Below, in pieces: positions 21,899-33,660 of a stretch of DNA of 64,000 bases (positions within the stretch are counted from its first letter, which is position 1; each line of letters starts with the position of its first letter). The stretch lies in assembly GCA_905182985.1 (NCBI GenBank), contig CAJJDN010000118.1:55825-119824 (forward strand), read 5' to 3'. Origin of the DNA: Paramecium sonneborni (taxonomy: Eukaryota > Ciliophora > Oligohymenophorea > Peniculida > Parameciidae). Both the position numbers and the translations under genes were made by a program. Below the pieces are notes generated by a model, which ran no database searches, was not told the DNA's origin, and was given only the letters and a program-made list of their open reading frames with translations.

Positions 21899-22882
21899 TC
21901 AAAGAAATTTATATAATTAATAATAATTTTTAAAAAACTTATTACTTTCTTTTACATATAAATTACAAAGTATATTAATCACATTTATTTTAAGAATCAA
22001 ATTATACTTCTTACTAAAAATTATGTTTAAAAGATTATAATTAAAAACACTAATGTTAGCATAAAATATAAAATATTTTTTAATTATAGTCAATATATTT
22101 GATAAACTTTTTTCTAAGTAAATGAAAACTGAAACCGATAGATACTTCAAAGCACGCGCTTTTAAAAAGTTTATCTGAATTACCATATTGATATTCTCTT
22201 TACTAAGATTATCTTATATACAATTATTCATAAAATAATTTTAACATAATTTAATTTTGAAGTGCACAATGAAATTTTAATGATTACAACAAAGATTATA
22301 AAGTCAAAGTATATACTGTAAAAGATCTTATATCTTTTTAAAAATATCCTATTAAAATTCTCCTATGAATCAACCCTATCTCCAACTTTTTAGTTATATG
22401 TACCTTTCAATTTATTGATAATCATTTAAATAAATCGTTATTAATAAGCAGTAATTCAAATTATTTTCATCTTGAAAATATTTTTCAAGTTTTTAGTACA
22501 AATATAATGATTTCCATCAGATTAAATAAATATTTTGATTAATTAATTGTTTCTTACAAGTTTTTATTATTTTTTAAGATAAAACTTGATTCATATGATG
22601 AGACAATTTTTATTTATAAAAATAAATCGAAATTTCTATTCTGAAAATATTATCCTAATTATTAAGTAAAATTTATAATATAAAAAGATAATATCTAAAA
22701 ACACTTCTATAATTTCAACAATTTTCCATTTGAAACTATTAATAATAAGTGAGAAAAATTTAATTGAGAATAATTTTTATCAGTTAATATCGTTCTTTAT
22801 AATAGTTATCTATTTAAAAATATTATATGTTAAAATGAGAATCAATTAAGTTTATTTTAATATGCATATGAAATAATCAATA
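21899..22882. other. long intergenic region
   Basis: About 980 bp between the channel start and the cyclin-like gene's stop. An open frame without internal TGA runs on the minus strand from 22186 to a TGA that abuts the channel ATG, but its composition (Asn/Ile/Leu/Phe/Tyr/Lys) is that of random AT-rich DNA. Nothing else stands out. Confidence 0.4.
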
Positions 22883-23786
22883 TCAATTAATGATTGCAGC
22901 AGGTTTTCTGGTTTATCTATCATTGTATGTTAAGGATAGTTTTTCTGCTTTTTCTTTTTCTTATTTTTAGACATCTGCTGATCTAGCTTCTAAACTTGCT
23001 GACTATTTATATTTTACAAATAAGATTACTTATGTAACATCCAATGGATAGAGTGGAAATTCTTAATCGCCTTTGAATAAGGCTCTAAGTTCGAAATAAT
23101 ATTTAGCATATAAATCACCCTTAACAGTGACATTATATTGAAGCAATTCTAAGAATTTAGCTTCTAATTTATTAATTTCCTGGAGTTTAAATAGTATAGT
23201 TACTTATGTAGTGAAGAAGGGATAGATGAATGCAAAATCAGCATTTGATAAATATTTGTCATCCCATACCTTCTAGGCTACTAGTAATGAACTTAACAAT
23301 AAAGGTCTCCAATTAGTTGGATTTAATGTTAACCCTGTAAAAGCAATCAATCGATTTATATAGACTAAGCAAATGATACAACATTCTGGACTGAATCTAA
23401 AAGAATATATAATAATAATGATTACTATGCACAATCATAGAGTGCTTTCATGAATTCATAGATATTGTCAACACTTGGAGGTTCTCTTAGTAATTGCTAA
23501 ATGTTTAAAAGAAGTGACAACCTTTCTTTATTCATCAAATTCTTCTGGTTTTTCTTCAATATACTTTTCTTCACTAAAGAAATACAATTCTGAAGTTTTA
23601 GGAATTTGTTTTCCTTACTCTTAATCCTCCTACATTTAAGAATGTAAGATTGTAGAAACAGCCTGGATGATTGATTTTACATTTGGGTTTGATATGGTCG
23701 ACTTAATATACCTAAGATTAAAAATAGAAATCTAACATTGAAGAAGTCGTATTTGAGTATCTGTCTTTTTGTTTGTTATTCATCAT
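22883..23786 (-). CDS. cyclin Y-like cyclin
   Basis: About 265 residues. The cyclin box is clear: PSVDNIYEFMKALYDCAQ, then ECCIICLVYINRLIAFTG, NPTNWRPLLLSSLLVAQKVW followed by DD, and INKLEAKFLELLQYNVTVKG with AKYYFELRALF. The NW(R/K) and KVWDD positions match cyclin Y (CCNY/PHO80-related). These cyclins activate PFTAIRE/CDK14-16-type kinases at membranes. Introns are needed before QLLREPP (25 nt, begins GTT), after YDCAQ (29 nt), and after FFTTQ. Start ATG at 23786 or 23783; the N-terminus is Asn/Ser-rich without a myristoylation glycine, unlike animal CCNY. Confidence 0.82.
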
Positions 23787-23989
23787 TTAAATAAATATAT
23801 TTTTTTAATGATCTTTTTGTATAAGTAAACATTCTTATTAAATATATTTGTTTTAGTAAATAAATAATATGAAGTAACTCAATACATGAGATTTAAATGG
23901 TTGGAAATGTAATATTATGCGTAATTTATAAAATTTTAGTATTAAACAATTATTCATGATCAAATCTTTATTAATATAATTTTAAATTG

Positions 23990-24969
23990 ATGTAGTCAGA
24001 CGCAGTATTCAGATCAGCAAAGGGTTGGGATAATTTTAGTGATAAATATGCTAGAAGAATATAAAAAAATACATCTGTATTTTGTATGACACTTTTGAAC
24101 ATGGTACATTATGAAGAAGCTGATAGGTAAATGAATGAAATAAATATAAAAGTATTTTGGATGCAGGATGTGGAGCTGGATATTTACACTAACATATGAT
24201 AAATTAAAAGAAGACTGAAGCTCATTTATATGGATTTGATCTAAGTTCCGAAATGGTTAAGAGAGCTGGAGCAAGGATGAAAAGATTTTTAAAATAAGAG
24301 AAAATAGGGTCTTTAGATTTATTAACTTAAGAGGAAGTGAATTAAGTTAGTTTTGGTATATATAATTATAGATTTAATTAATTTAGATGATGAAATATTT
24401 AATAAAATAAATTATCACTTATCTGTAGGAAGTGTTGAAGACTTAAGTCAATATCAAAATCAAATGTTTGACATTTATATTTGCAATCTTGTCTATTAAA
24501 TAATAGGAGATTAAGATATAGCCATGAGAGAAGCATTTAGAGTATTAAAACCAGGAGGAAAAATAGGAATCACTGTTTGGGGAAGAAAAGAAAACTGTGC
24601 AGCTTTATGGTTTTTAAAAGAGTTAGCTTTTGAAACTGGATTATCTCCAGTTGGAATGTAAGGTGGGAGATTTGTTTAACATTCAGAAGAACTTATTTCT
24701 TTAGCTACTAAAGCAGGATTTATTAATTCAAGTTTTATTTCTATTTATTTTTAGTTTGTTGGTAGTAAATGGTTCCTTTCGATATTTTGGGTATGAATAA
24801 AGTTGAAGAATTCTTCAATCCTGAAATTGAAGGACTTTTAGCTGGAGCTACATAAGAATAAAAAGATTCTTATTATAAAGCTTTAGAAAAGATGATAAAT
24901 GATTATAAGAAAGAAAACAAGCCATTTCCATTTGATTGTTATTTGTTGGTTGCAGAAAAACCACAATGA
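23990..24969 (+). CDS. class I SAM-dependent methyltransferase
   Basis: 299 residues after removing three introns (26, 31 and 23 nt). Motif I, the SAM-binding loop, is ILDAGCGAGYLHQ. Motif II acidic end is in AHLYGFDLSSEMVKRAG. The post-I region has VGSVEDLSQYQNQMFDIYIC, and motif III is AFRVLKPGGKIGITVW, as in Methyltransf_11/UbiE-like enzymes. The C-terminal part (FNPEIEGLLAGATQEQ) is a helical cap. The substrate cannot be deduced. A paired 5'-to-5' arrangement puts its promoter in the 200 bp shared with the cyclin-like gene. Confidence 0.9.
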
Positions 24970-25016
24970 TTATTATAGATATTGCATAAATTATGATCAA
25001 TTCTATACAAAAATTA

Positions 25017-25682
25017 TCATTATAATTAATAAATAAATTCTGTTTAAATTGTTCCTTTATTCCTTAAATTATTATTAAATATTTTTGATTTTTCTAATTA
25101 AAAAAAATAATAAATGAAATTTAGATCAAAAATTTAAATTATCAATTAAAAAAATTAATAAGATAATCTCACATATTTATATAATCTTTATTTACCTCTT
25201 ATAAAATGATTAAATTTTATTTATTTTAATATTTCTAAATCTGCTTGCTTTATAGCATCTTAAAATAATCTCTTATCAAGTAATTTATAATTAATCTATT
25301 TCATAAGCCTTGAATAATCCTCTAATGCATTCAATATATCTTTTCGAGTTTTGTATCCAGGTTAAATCTCTTTATGAATAAGTTAAAAATCTTTTAAACT
25401 TTTGACCAACAAAGTGATTGAAGGTATTGTATCTCAATCCAAAGATAACTGATAATAATGTTTATTATAAAGTTTGAAATGCCTAAAAGTAAGACCTGAG
25501 TTCACTAAAATTTCACCTGTAATTTTATTCATTAAACTAACTCTAATAGCATTATGATGAATCTTAACAATCGTAGCGCATTATACGGCATATGTTTCAT
25601 ATGGATCAATTTTGAGTTAGCGAAAAAACCTTGTATAATTTCTTGGAAATAAATTAGAGTATTATTCATCAAGTTTCTGCAT
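25017..25682 (-). CDS. hypothetical protein with internal TGA, weakly uL18-like
   Basis: From ATG 25682 (MQKLDEQYSNLFPRNYTRFF) the frame reads through an internal TGA between YYQLSLD and DTIPSITLLVKSL (about 25430). It goes on in the same frame as convincing protein (YKTRKDILNALEDYSRLMKQ) to at least ADLEILKQ near 25220; the frame finally closes at TGA 25017. The central part (IVKIHHNAIRVSLMNKITGE) recalls the beta-strand pair of ribosomal protein uL18, so a mitochondrial ribosomal role is possible but weak. The TGA could be a sequencing error, a dead gene or readthrough. No GT...AG intron spans it. Confidence 0.45.
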
Positions 25683-25740
25683 AGTACTTGGAAGTTAGAA
25701 ATCATACAATACTTTTTTTTTAATCTATTGATTGTTTAAC

Positions 25741-25800
25741 TAGTATTTAGTTAATAATTATCTGCTTTCCTAGTATTTATTTAATTATTATCTGTTTATA
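25741..25800. repeat. two-copy 30-bp tandem repeat
   Basis: tagtatttagttaataatta and the ten following bases (25741-25770) are repeated imperfectly at 25771-25800, in the short spacer between two minus-strand genes. No known function. Confidence 0.6.
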
Positions 25801-25810
25801 GTATGTGTAT

Positions 25811-26302
25811 TCAAATATCTTTTTAGGCTATAGTCTCTAACATATTTTTAGTTAATTTTAATGCCATTTCAGCGTCTAAAATTTAGCACATCGATCTTCT
25901 GGTGAACTATTCTATTGTGCTGTTGTCTCTTTAAAATACATTCTAGGTAAATCATAAGAGTTTTCCTTCCATAAAAAATGAATAAAAGTATATTAATTCT
26001 TATTACGATTTGTAATTATTATTCGAAACTTTGATTTAAATTATATGTTTCTTAAGACTTAATTTCTAATTTATAACCCAACATTTATTAAGAAATTTAG
26101 TATTATATCTCTAATTATTCAAAAGCCTCTTTATTTTAACAGGACTAAACATTTTAGAAGAATTTTTTTGCTTCATCTTCCTGTTCGAAAATGAATTTCT
26201 TCTGAAAAGGATTCTTATCAAGTTTACTCTTAATTTCTCTCTTTTACTTAAAGTAGCCTTCAAATTTGGTTGAACCAATACAAAATATTTACTAATCTTC
26301 AT
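25811..26302 (-). CDS. hypothetical protein with a frame break near the 3' end
   Basis: A charged, helical protein. The best frame includes SKLDKNPFQKKFIFEQEDEA, ENSYDLPRMYFKETTAQQNS and, near the end, DAEMALKLTKNMLETIAQKD before TGA 25811. The link between SPEDRCAK and DAEMALKL needs one extra base (around 25875), since no ordinary intron fits. Frame changes near 26260 and 25980 can be explained by short introns. An acidic open stretch (26340-26500, containing DLEFKIGDENEAKIEDENYC) directly upstream may be an additional 5' exon. Function unknown. Confidence 0.4.
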
Positions 26303-26836
26303 TTTATTTAATATTTTATAAATTATTAATTAATTTTAATTACATCTAAATTTTGCAATTGAATCATCCACTTTAATCTCATCTTTTTTTTGTTAACAAT
26401 AATTCTCATCCTCAATTTTTGCTTCATTTTCATCTCCAATTTTAAATTCTAAATCATTTAAATCTATTCCAAAAAAGTTTAAGTCTAAATAAATAGATAT
26501 TATATATATATTTTTTTTTGTATAAAATTTCTCATTTTTTTGAGAAAAAAATAATCATCGAGTTAAGATGTAAGCTTAATAATTTTTGAAATACTGATTA
26601 TTCGTACTTTTATTTCTAATTCAGGTATGCTCAAGAATTCTAGTTTATTTGAATGCTAATGTTTATCAATTTCAGACCCTTGCAGTAGACTTACTATATA
26701 TTTCTAATTATTATTATATTTATCGATACTTGATAGCTGGTTGATAATTACAACTCAAACATTTGATAAAGAGAAAAGCTATAATCTGAAATAAAATTAA
26801 TAAAATATAATTATATTTACAAGGAGTACAAAGATT

Positions 26837-27991
26837 TCATTTTTTTATTATAGTTGAATAATTTTAATTGGAAGAATTGCAAATTGTGAAAGAACAATTA
26901 GATTTAGGAGATGCACTCCTTAATATTTTTCTTGATAAGGGACTTATTCTAATTTAATTTATTTTTTTATCCTCTTCTTCTCTCAATTATTTTTGAAATT
27001 GTTTATATTATAATTCTTCTTAATATTATTTTTGTCTTTCTAATAAGTTTGCATTATTGTATTTCTTTTACACAATAAATCTAGAACCTTCATAAATTTC
27101 AGGAGAGTAAGTGAATTATACTTACTCACCTAATTCCTACTCCATTTTCAACTTTTATTTGAAAATTTTCTCCTCAGTTTGTTCTAACCTAAAATTGTAA
27201 TTCTTAGCTAATACCATTTCTTTTATGAATCATACCATTGTTCAAATCCTTTTTTAGGTTTTCCAGTAGGAATCTTATATTCCATCTTTTTTTCACCTTA
27301 TTTTTTTTTTTCAATATTTTCTTCAGTTTTGATAATTTGATTATCTTCATATTTTTTTTCAATACGAGTCGATTTATTAATGAATGAAGACAAATTATAT
27401 TATTTTGATTTATTTTCATATTCTTTTTAAAGCCAAGAATTATAAGGTGAAGGTTACAATATTCCAGTATAATGTTTTTATTGTTCTGGAGTTCGAGCTG
27501 ATTTTTATTCATAAGTAGAAATGTTAGAAGGAGATTTCTAATTATTTAAATTAGTTTAATTTTTATTGCAATAAGATTTTGTGTTTGCAACATTTCCCAT
27601 TTTTTTTTTTGGTGTTTTTAGTAAATAACTTTACTTAAATAAATAGTTTCCTTTTAAATTTGCCTTATTTGATTTGGATGGAAAACAAATTTTCGAAGAA
27701 GGTTAAGAACGATCACTTGTAATTTCATGACTTTTGTTTAATTATAATAGATTAGTTTGATTTTGATTCTTTTAATTAATACTGAAATCCATAGGGTATG
27801 GTATAGGAGAGATTAAATTACTATCATATTCTTTATTCTAAATATGTTAGAGTAACTTTTCTTTAAATTAAAGTTATTGTTCTTTTAATTGTTAAACTAA
27901 AATTAATTGTTATTTTAATACTTTGATGATTTCTTTGTTCAAATACTTCTAAATCAGAATCATAATCTTCATCAATTATTATTGTTGACAT
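26837..27991 (-). CDS. uncharacterised charged protein, cytoskeletal-like composition
   Basis: About 365 residues from ATG 27991 (MSTIIIDEDYDSDLEVFEQR) to TGA 26837. Two introns are clear: GTATTA...TTTAG (25 nt) after RNHQ, and GTATTA...TTTAG (26 nt) inside SQKKW|LEQTEEKI. The protein is Lys/Gln/Asn-rich with coiled-coil segments (LKEQQLQFKEKLLQ; QKQYQEELQYKQFQKQLREE). Near the C-terminus it has SPEIYEGSRFIVQKK and a Ser/Arg-rich stretch (RISPLSRKILRSASPKSN). An A11 run at 27600-27610 lies in the coding frame (TPKKKMGNV). No domain recognised. Confidence 0.65.
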
Positions 27992-28031
27992 TGAATAAAT
28001 TTTATTTATAATAAATAAATACATTGAATTA

Positions 28032-28667
28032 TCAATTAAAGTATTAGTCTTACCAAAAGCTATTGATCTGTTACTGCAAGATTAATTTATATTAGTTTAA
28101 CCTTTTTTTCTTATTAGGAGAAGCTGATCGTTTTTAAGAAACGGAAGAATCCTGAAGATTATCCTTAGCTCTACTAAGAGATCGAATCCTGAGTGCTATA
28201 CTTTCTGTCGATATCATAGATTTTTAGGTTTTACTGTTGGCTCAATTTAATAATATGATACATTAATGGGTTGTGTAAAAAGCAGGCATTTAGGCTACAG
28301 TATTGGAATGATTGTCAATAGAAATATTGAGTTTTCTATCCTTTTTAGCACTTGTCATAATTCTTTTAATTTTAACCTAAGTAATTTAAGGGCTTAGATC
28401 ATTTTGGGTTGTCAATTAACTAAAGTATTATTTCTATTTAGGATAATTGTGTATTTTCATAATATCGCAGTTTCTTAGTGGTAAAGAATGCACAGTATAA
28501 CCTTCTTGAATAAGAGATTTAGGATTTGGATGAATTTAATGAATAAATTAAGATCTTCTAATTTGAACATTTTGTAGAATGTCTATGTTAAATAAATTAC
28601 GAATTCTTTTCTCAGCAAAATCAATTTAATGTTCTTTTCCAATTCTATGATGTAATGATTAATTCAT
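28032..28667 (-). CDS. hypothetical basic protein
   Basis: About 204 residues from ATG 28667 (MNQSLHHRIGKEHQIDFAEK), rich in Arg, Lys, Asn, Gln and Ser. The middle contains HPNPKSLIQEGYTVHSLPLR. The tail (STESIALRIRSLSRAKDNLQ, then RSASPNKKKR) is basic. A TGA at about 28248 is removed by a possible 21-nt intron GTATCA...TTGAG, which ends in GAG, not TAG. Without it the frame would stop after THQCIILLN. No domain or membrane segment. Function unknown. Confidence 0.5.
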
Positions 28668-28736
28668 ATATATAATAATAATAAAGAAATATACATATAT
28701 ATACTGATTTATGAATATAACAATACACTCATTAAA

Positions 28737-29443
28737 TCATGGTTATTTGCTTAAATTATACTAATAAATTTTAAATACCTAGAACTTTAAGACGATATTG
28801 AAGGTCTAGATCTGCTTTCACTAGAAGAAGGTGATCTTCTATTAGGTTTCTTCTATTATTTCTATTATTATCTATATCTTTTTTTAGATTTAGATGATTC
28901 TGAAGACTTCGATGAAGAAGATGAAGATCGCCTTCTTTTTCTTTCTTTATCTCGACGACTTAGAAATATTATAAAAAATTACTTTCTTCTTTCTGAAGGT
29001 GTTCTTGATTTTGGACAATCCTTACGTATATGGCCTTTTTTATAACAACGATAACAAGTGTCACGTAAATCTCCTGGTGAAATGGGATATGAACCATACC
29101 TTCTTTACACTCATTTGCCCAATGTCCCTTACGGCCGCAATTGAAACATACGTCTCTGGATGTGGGTCCTCTTGCACCTTACGGTCGATCATCTTTTCAA
29201 TTTCATCCATCTCTTTTTTCTACCTCTTGGTTTGACTGTGATACGATCACTGCCTTCATTCAATCGTTTATTGTCCATTTTTGAAATGGCTGCTCTGGCA
29301 TCATCTCCACTTTCAAACTCAATAAAAGCATGAGTATTTCGTAAATCAATATCCTTGATTTTACCGAATTTCTCAAACTCTTATTGAAGATGCTCTCTTC
29401 GGATCCTCGAACTCAAACGCCCAACATATACTTATCGACTCAT
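28737..29443 (-). CDS. SR-type splicing factor: RRM, two CCHC zinc knuckles, RS tail
   Basis: About 200 residues from ATG 29443. An N-terminal RRM holds RNP2 (VYVGRL) and RNP1-like THAFIEFE, with a glycine-poor RNP1. It is followed by two zinc knuckles, CFNCGRKGHWANEC and CYRCYKKGHIRKDC (both CX2CX4HX4C), then an Arg/Ser tail with SSSSSSKSSESSKSKKRYRQ and a second Ser/Arg block. This order matches SRSF7 and the plant RS2Z group, which have one and two knuckles. Such proteins bind exons and help splice-site choice and mRNA export. Four introns (24-31 nt) are inferred, some ending in AAG or CAG. The extreme C-terminus, after about 28800, is uncertain. Confidence 0.87.
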
Positions 29444-29537
29444 AATTAATTTAATTAATTGATATTTTTGACAATATTTTAAATTATTATTCATAATCAT
29501 ATTTCTATGTATATCCATTAGGTTTAGAAGATTATTT

Positions 29538-30612
29538 TCAAGCATCACTATATTTACAAACTCTTTTTAGATTATTTCCACTACTATTATAAATAAGGAA
29601 AACTTCTCCTAATGATTAATTCGCTGATCTAAATTTAAAATAATATTTTAAAACTTCATATACCTCACAGAAGTAGACACACTCGAAGTCTTTAAAATTA
29701 CTATTAAATTAATTTTTGAATTGGTTTTATTATAAATATATTTGCATAATTATTGTTTTAAATGATATCTTTTTCATTTCTTATTTCATGAGAGATTTAA
29801 TTACCATTTCTGTTTAATTATCTAATTCTATTCTTCCTAATTTTTTTGATTTTCCTATTAGCTTTTTTAAATTTACACTGGGTTAAGCCTTTTATATTTA
29901 AATAAAATTATATTCAAATGGTTCTAAATACTAATATATTTTAAGTAAAGATTCGCTTAATTGTATTAGAAGACTTACATTTTCTAATCTCATCGTTTTA
30001 ATTTTGACCAAATTTCTAATATAAAAGAGCAAGCTTGCCCTTAAAATTCATAATTAATCTAATCCTGAATTATCATAAATGTCTTTTTGCAATACTGTAA
30101 AGCTAAATTTATATTGTGTCTAGATAAACAATCCAGTAATAATTTTTTTCCTTTAATCTTTCATATTTAATATCATTATTTCATTTTCACCATTTCTATA
30201 TAAAATTTATAACAAATTATTCCACTAATTCTCCTGATAAGTTGCAAATCAAAATATTAAGCAATAAATTTGAAATTAATTGTCTAATATCATGAGCTGA
30301 ATCGGGAACATAATAAACGAGCCCTATCTAATATTGGCCTTTTAATTCCATCCTTTAACACAGTAGATATACATTATATCCTTTTAAACATCTTAGATTC
30401 ACTTAATTGAAGAATAATTTTCTATAAGGTTGACTAAAATTCTTATAATCAATAAGTAACATAAAATTCTGAAATACAAGCCTCTAAGCCTATGTAAGTT
30501 TCTATTAATAAAATAAAATGCAATGCAACCCGAATTAAATGATTTCTTTTAGCTTTTTGAAACCCTTTAAAGATCTTGCTGCAATTATTTGTGCTTCTTC
30601 ATTTTGTTCCAT
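29538..30612 (-). CDS. uncharacterised helical protein
   Basis: From ATG 30612 (MEQNEEAQIIAARSLKGFKK) a frame of about 140 residues runs to a TGA near 30197. Coding continues in shifted frames, including QENQWNNLLQILYRNGENE and a long final exon of about 190 residues (FYIRNLVKIKTMRLENVSLL to NLKRVCKYSDA). The joins are not all explained by standard GTA...TAG introns, so either unusual introns or a frame change is present. Mostly alpha-helical and Leu/Gln-rich, no transmembrane segments, no domain recognised. Confidence 0.5.
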
Positions 30613-31008
30613 TATTTCACTTCTTATTTTTTGATATGCTTTTTTATTATTTATTTTAAATATTTATTTGTTGCTAAATAATAGATTATTTTTATATTTT
30701 CATATTTTTTAAATAATCTAATTCACTAACTTAATTTCATATATATTAATTTATAAAATAATAAATATTAAGAAAGGTACAATTAATCAAAATCAAGAAA
30801 TACCAATTTGTGTAGATTTTTTTATATCAAATAGATGGAATAAAAATTACAGCTAAATTTTAACATTATCTGTCATCTTTCTTTACAAAATATAAATATT
30901 CAAATTTAAATTTAAACATATTCTACTCTTACTCACTCTAAAGTTATCATAATTTATTTTCATAACTTAAATTATATAAATATTTAAAATAACAAGTATT
31001 ATTTATAA
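30613..31008. other. divergent promoter region
   Basis: About 400 bp between a minus-strand start (30612) and a plus-strand start (31009). It must hold both promoters. It is very AT-rich and has no recognisable element. Confidence 0.45.
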
Positions 31009-32944
31009 ATGAATTAAGAGGATGATGAAAAATTTGTAATAAAAGCCTTAAATATTTAGTTTATTGACACTGTTCAAACGTAATAAATTGAAATTGAGAG
31101 TTTAAAAAAATAAATACGATTACAAGAATTTCAGTCCAAATAACAACATTTAGAAGTAAACTCTTAAGACTATCAAAGTTAATCAATTCCTTTGGCTAAT
31201 TAAAGAAAAGAAATGAAGAATTAGATTTAGAATTGAACAAGCAAATTCAATCAAGTCATGAAACTAAATTATAGTAATTTGCCTTATAGATGTAAGAGTA
31301 ATTAGCAAGGGCTGAAGAATAAATACTCATTTATTAAGAAAATGAGGTAATTATTATCATAAACTACTTTTAGATGAAATTACTAAAAGAAATTTAATAA
31401 CTTTAAGCAAAATTGGAATCTGATAAGATTACCGATTTGAAACAATAATTAATAAAAATGGAAGAAACTGCAATTTCTATAATTGTTGAGAAAGAATTTA
31501 TAATATCTGAATAAGCCAAAGAAATTGAGTTATTGAAATAAAATGAAAAATTAAATAGTTCATCAACTGAGAACAATGCTTAAAATAAAATTTTTGATTT
31601 TTAAGAATTAGAAAACAAAATTTATGAATACTAATAAAAATTAGAACATTAATAATGTCTTCATGAAGAACAATTATCAAATCTTGAGAGAACAATTACA
31701 AATCGTATATTCGAATCTCTAGAATTTGAAATGAATTAAAAGAAATTAGTAGAATAAGATTTGTTGCATCAGATTAGCATTTTAGAAGAAAAAAACAAGT
31801 ATTATGAAAAACTATTAAATGAGCAAGAAAAAAAACTGAATTCCTTAAAAGAAGAAAAAAACTTAGAACAATCGTACAATGATAAAAAGTATTAAGAAAT
31901 TAGTGAACGATTAAGATTTTCATTATAGTAACTTATAAAAAGTGATAAAAAATGTGAAGATGCATATAAATAATTTTCACAACTACAAAGAGAAAAATAA
32001 AATATGACAAAACAGAAAGAAGAACTAATTCGAAAATAAGTTTATTTGGAAAATCAGAATAGAAAGCATACATAAGCAATTTAAGAATACAAAGAATTAA
32101 CTGAAACCTTATAATAATAAATTAATGAACAAGACTAATTAATTTAAGAATAAAATGAACAATTGTAAAAACTGGCTATACATTATGAATAATAACTAAA
32201 AATTGCTATTTAATCGAATCCATAAAAGTTTGAATCATGTGATCATGAAATAGTACCAAACTAAAACCTTTTACTAAGTGATCTACTTAAGGATAGTCAG
32301 ATAAGTTAACAATCTGAAAATACTCATATTGATTCACCTACTCATTCTATTTCTTAAACACATACATCTCATTTATCAGATTCTTATTGTTCTTTCTAAA
32401 CTAAAAATAGTTCTAGAAGAAGAATAGGAGCTAATTGTAAGTATGAAAATATTAAAGATGCTTTGCTTGATGCCAAACATACTATTAAGTAAATATTTTT
32501 TATATTTTCAGAATTTAAAATTTAGAAATTTCAAATCTAGAATAAACAATTGAGATTTTGTAGAAAGAATTAAAATCTCAGCTATTAGAAATACATAATC
32601 TCAGAAAAACTAAATTAGATTTTAAATAAGATAAAGATTATAAATTAGAAATAGAAAAATTGAAATAGTGTTTAAATACAATGGAAACACATTATTTAAC
32701 TACTAAATTGAGTTTAGCAGAAGAAATTAATTTCTTAAGAGATGAACTTAAACGAGCAGAATCAGAAGCTCTCAGATCAAAATTGTAGTTAACTTAATTA
32801 AATGCATAATTCTGCATTATTCAATAAAATTATTAGAAATTAGATAAATAACATTAATAAAGTGTGACTAGTAGATAAACTTCAAATATAGATGAGAAAA
32901 GTCCTGTTAAGAGTAGGAAGAGTTTATTTTCTATTTTTGGCTGA
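31009..32944 (+). CDS. long coiled-coil protein
   Basis: About 615 residues, almost all heptad coiled coil (for example LEQTIEILQKELKSQLLEIH and LAEEINFLRDELKRAESEAL), interrupted around 32260-32440 by a polar Ser/Thr-rich hinge. The tail is basic (EKSPVKSRKSLFSIFG). Introns: a 28-nt or longer one near 31180, GTAATT...TTTAG (27 nt) at 31348, and GTAAAT...TTCAG (23 nt) at 32490. No motor head, membrane anchor or named domain. Such proteins are usual components of basal bodies, cortex or Golgi tethers; which one applies is not shown. Confidence 0.78.
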
Positions 32945-33660
32945 GTGAGTTAAAAAAACCAATTAATTATTGATTATTTAAATATGTAACTTAAAATATC
33001 TGTAAATTTTGTTGAGCAAAATTTAAATCATCTCCTTATTAAATAACTTCATTATCTACATGACTTTTTGGAATAAAAATGTTCTAAGAGAAATATTATA
33101 ATGTTAATTAATTGTTAAGTATTTTAATTAAAAGATATTTAAGTAATGAAAAACTTTACTATTTTTTTTATTCAAAATACTTTTAGATTATATTTGCTTT
33201 TAACTATAATTTCTAAATTTAAATAAATTTATATAACAAAATATCTTGTAATAATATTTTCTTGAATTGGAATTAAAAAGAACTTAAATATTAAGGCATA
33301 TGAATGTTCTCCTATCCATACTTGATATGAGCTTTTATTTGATTTCAGCTTGATTTACAATTGATGCTTACCAGGTATATTTAATATCAATATCAACTAT
33401 TAAACTATATTAATTAATTTGATCTTAAAAGAATTGAAGTTTTTCAAGTTTAGTTAAATAAAATAGTAAGCTGATTATAAAGATTTGTAAGATTAAATAT
33501 ATTATTCATTGTATTCATATATTGGTGGTTTTATGTTTGATGTTAGATTATGCGTTTGATTTAATGTGGCAATTGTTAAGAGGATTTGAATACGTAATAA
33601 AAAGAAAAGGATAAAATTTATTAATAATAAATGTTCTAAATTATAATTTTTGCAATTGAT
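32945..33660. other. long intergenic region
   Basis: About 715 bp between convergent genes. Several short frames but no domain, repeat or RNA gene visible; AT-rich throughout. Confidence 0.4.

Noticed and set aside
21899..22186. Minus-strand open frame directly before the channel start codon
   Set aside because: Composition is that of random AT-rich DNA, no domain, and its TGA abuts the channel ATG; more likely 5' leader than gene.
31498..31695. Minus-strand open frame within the long coiled-coil gene
   Set aside because: Antisense to Lys/Glu/Gln-rich codons, which always gives Ile/Leu/Phe/Ser-rich shadows.
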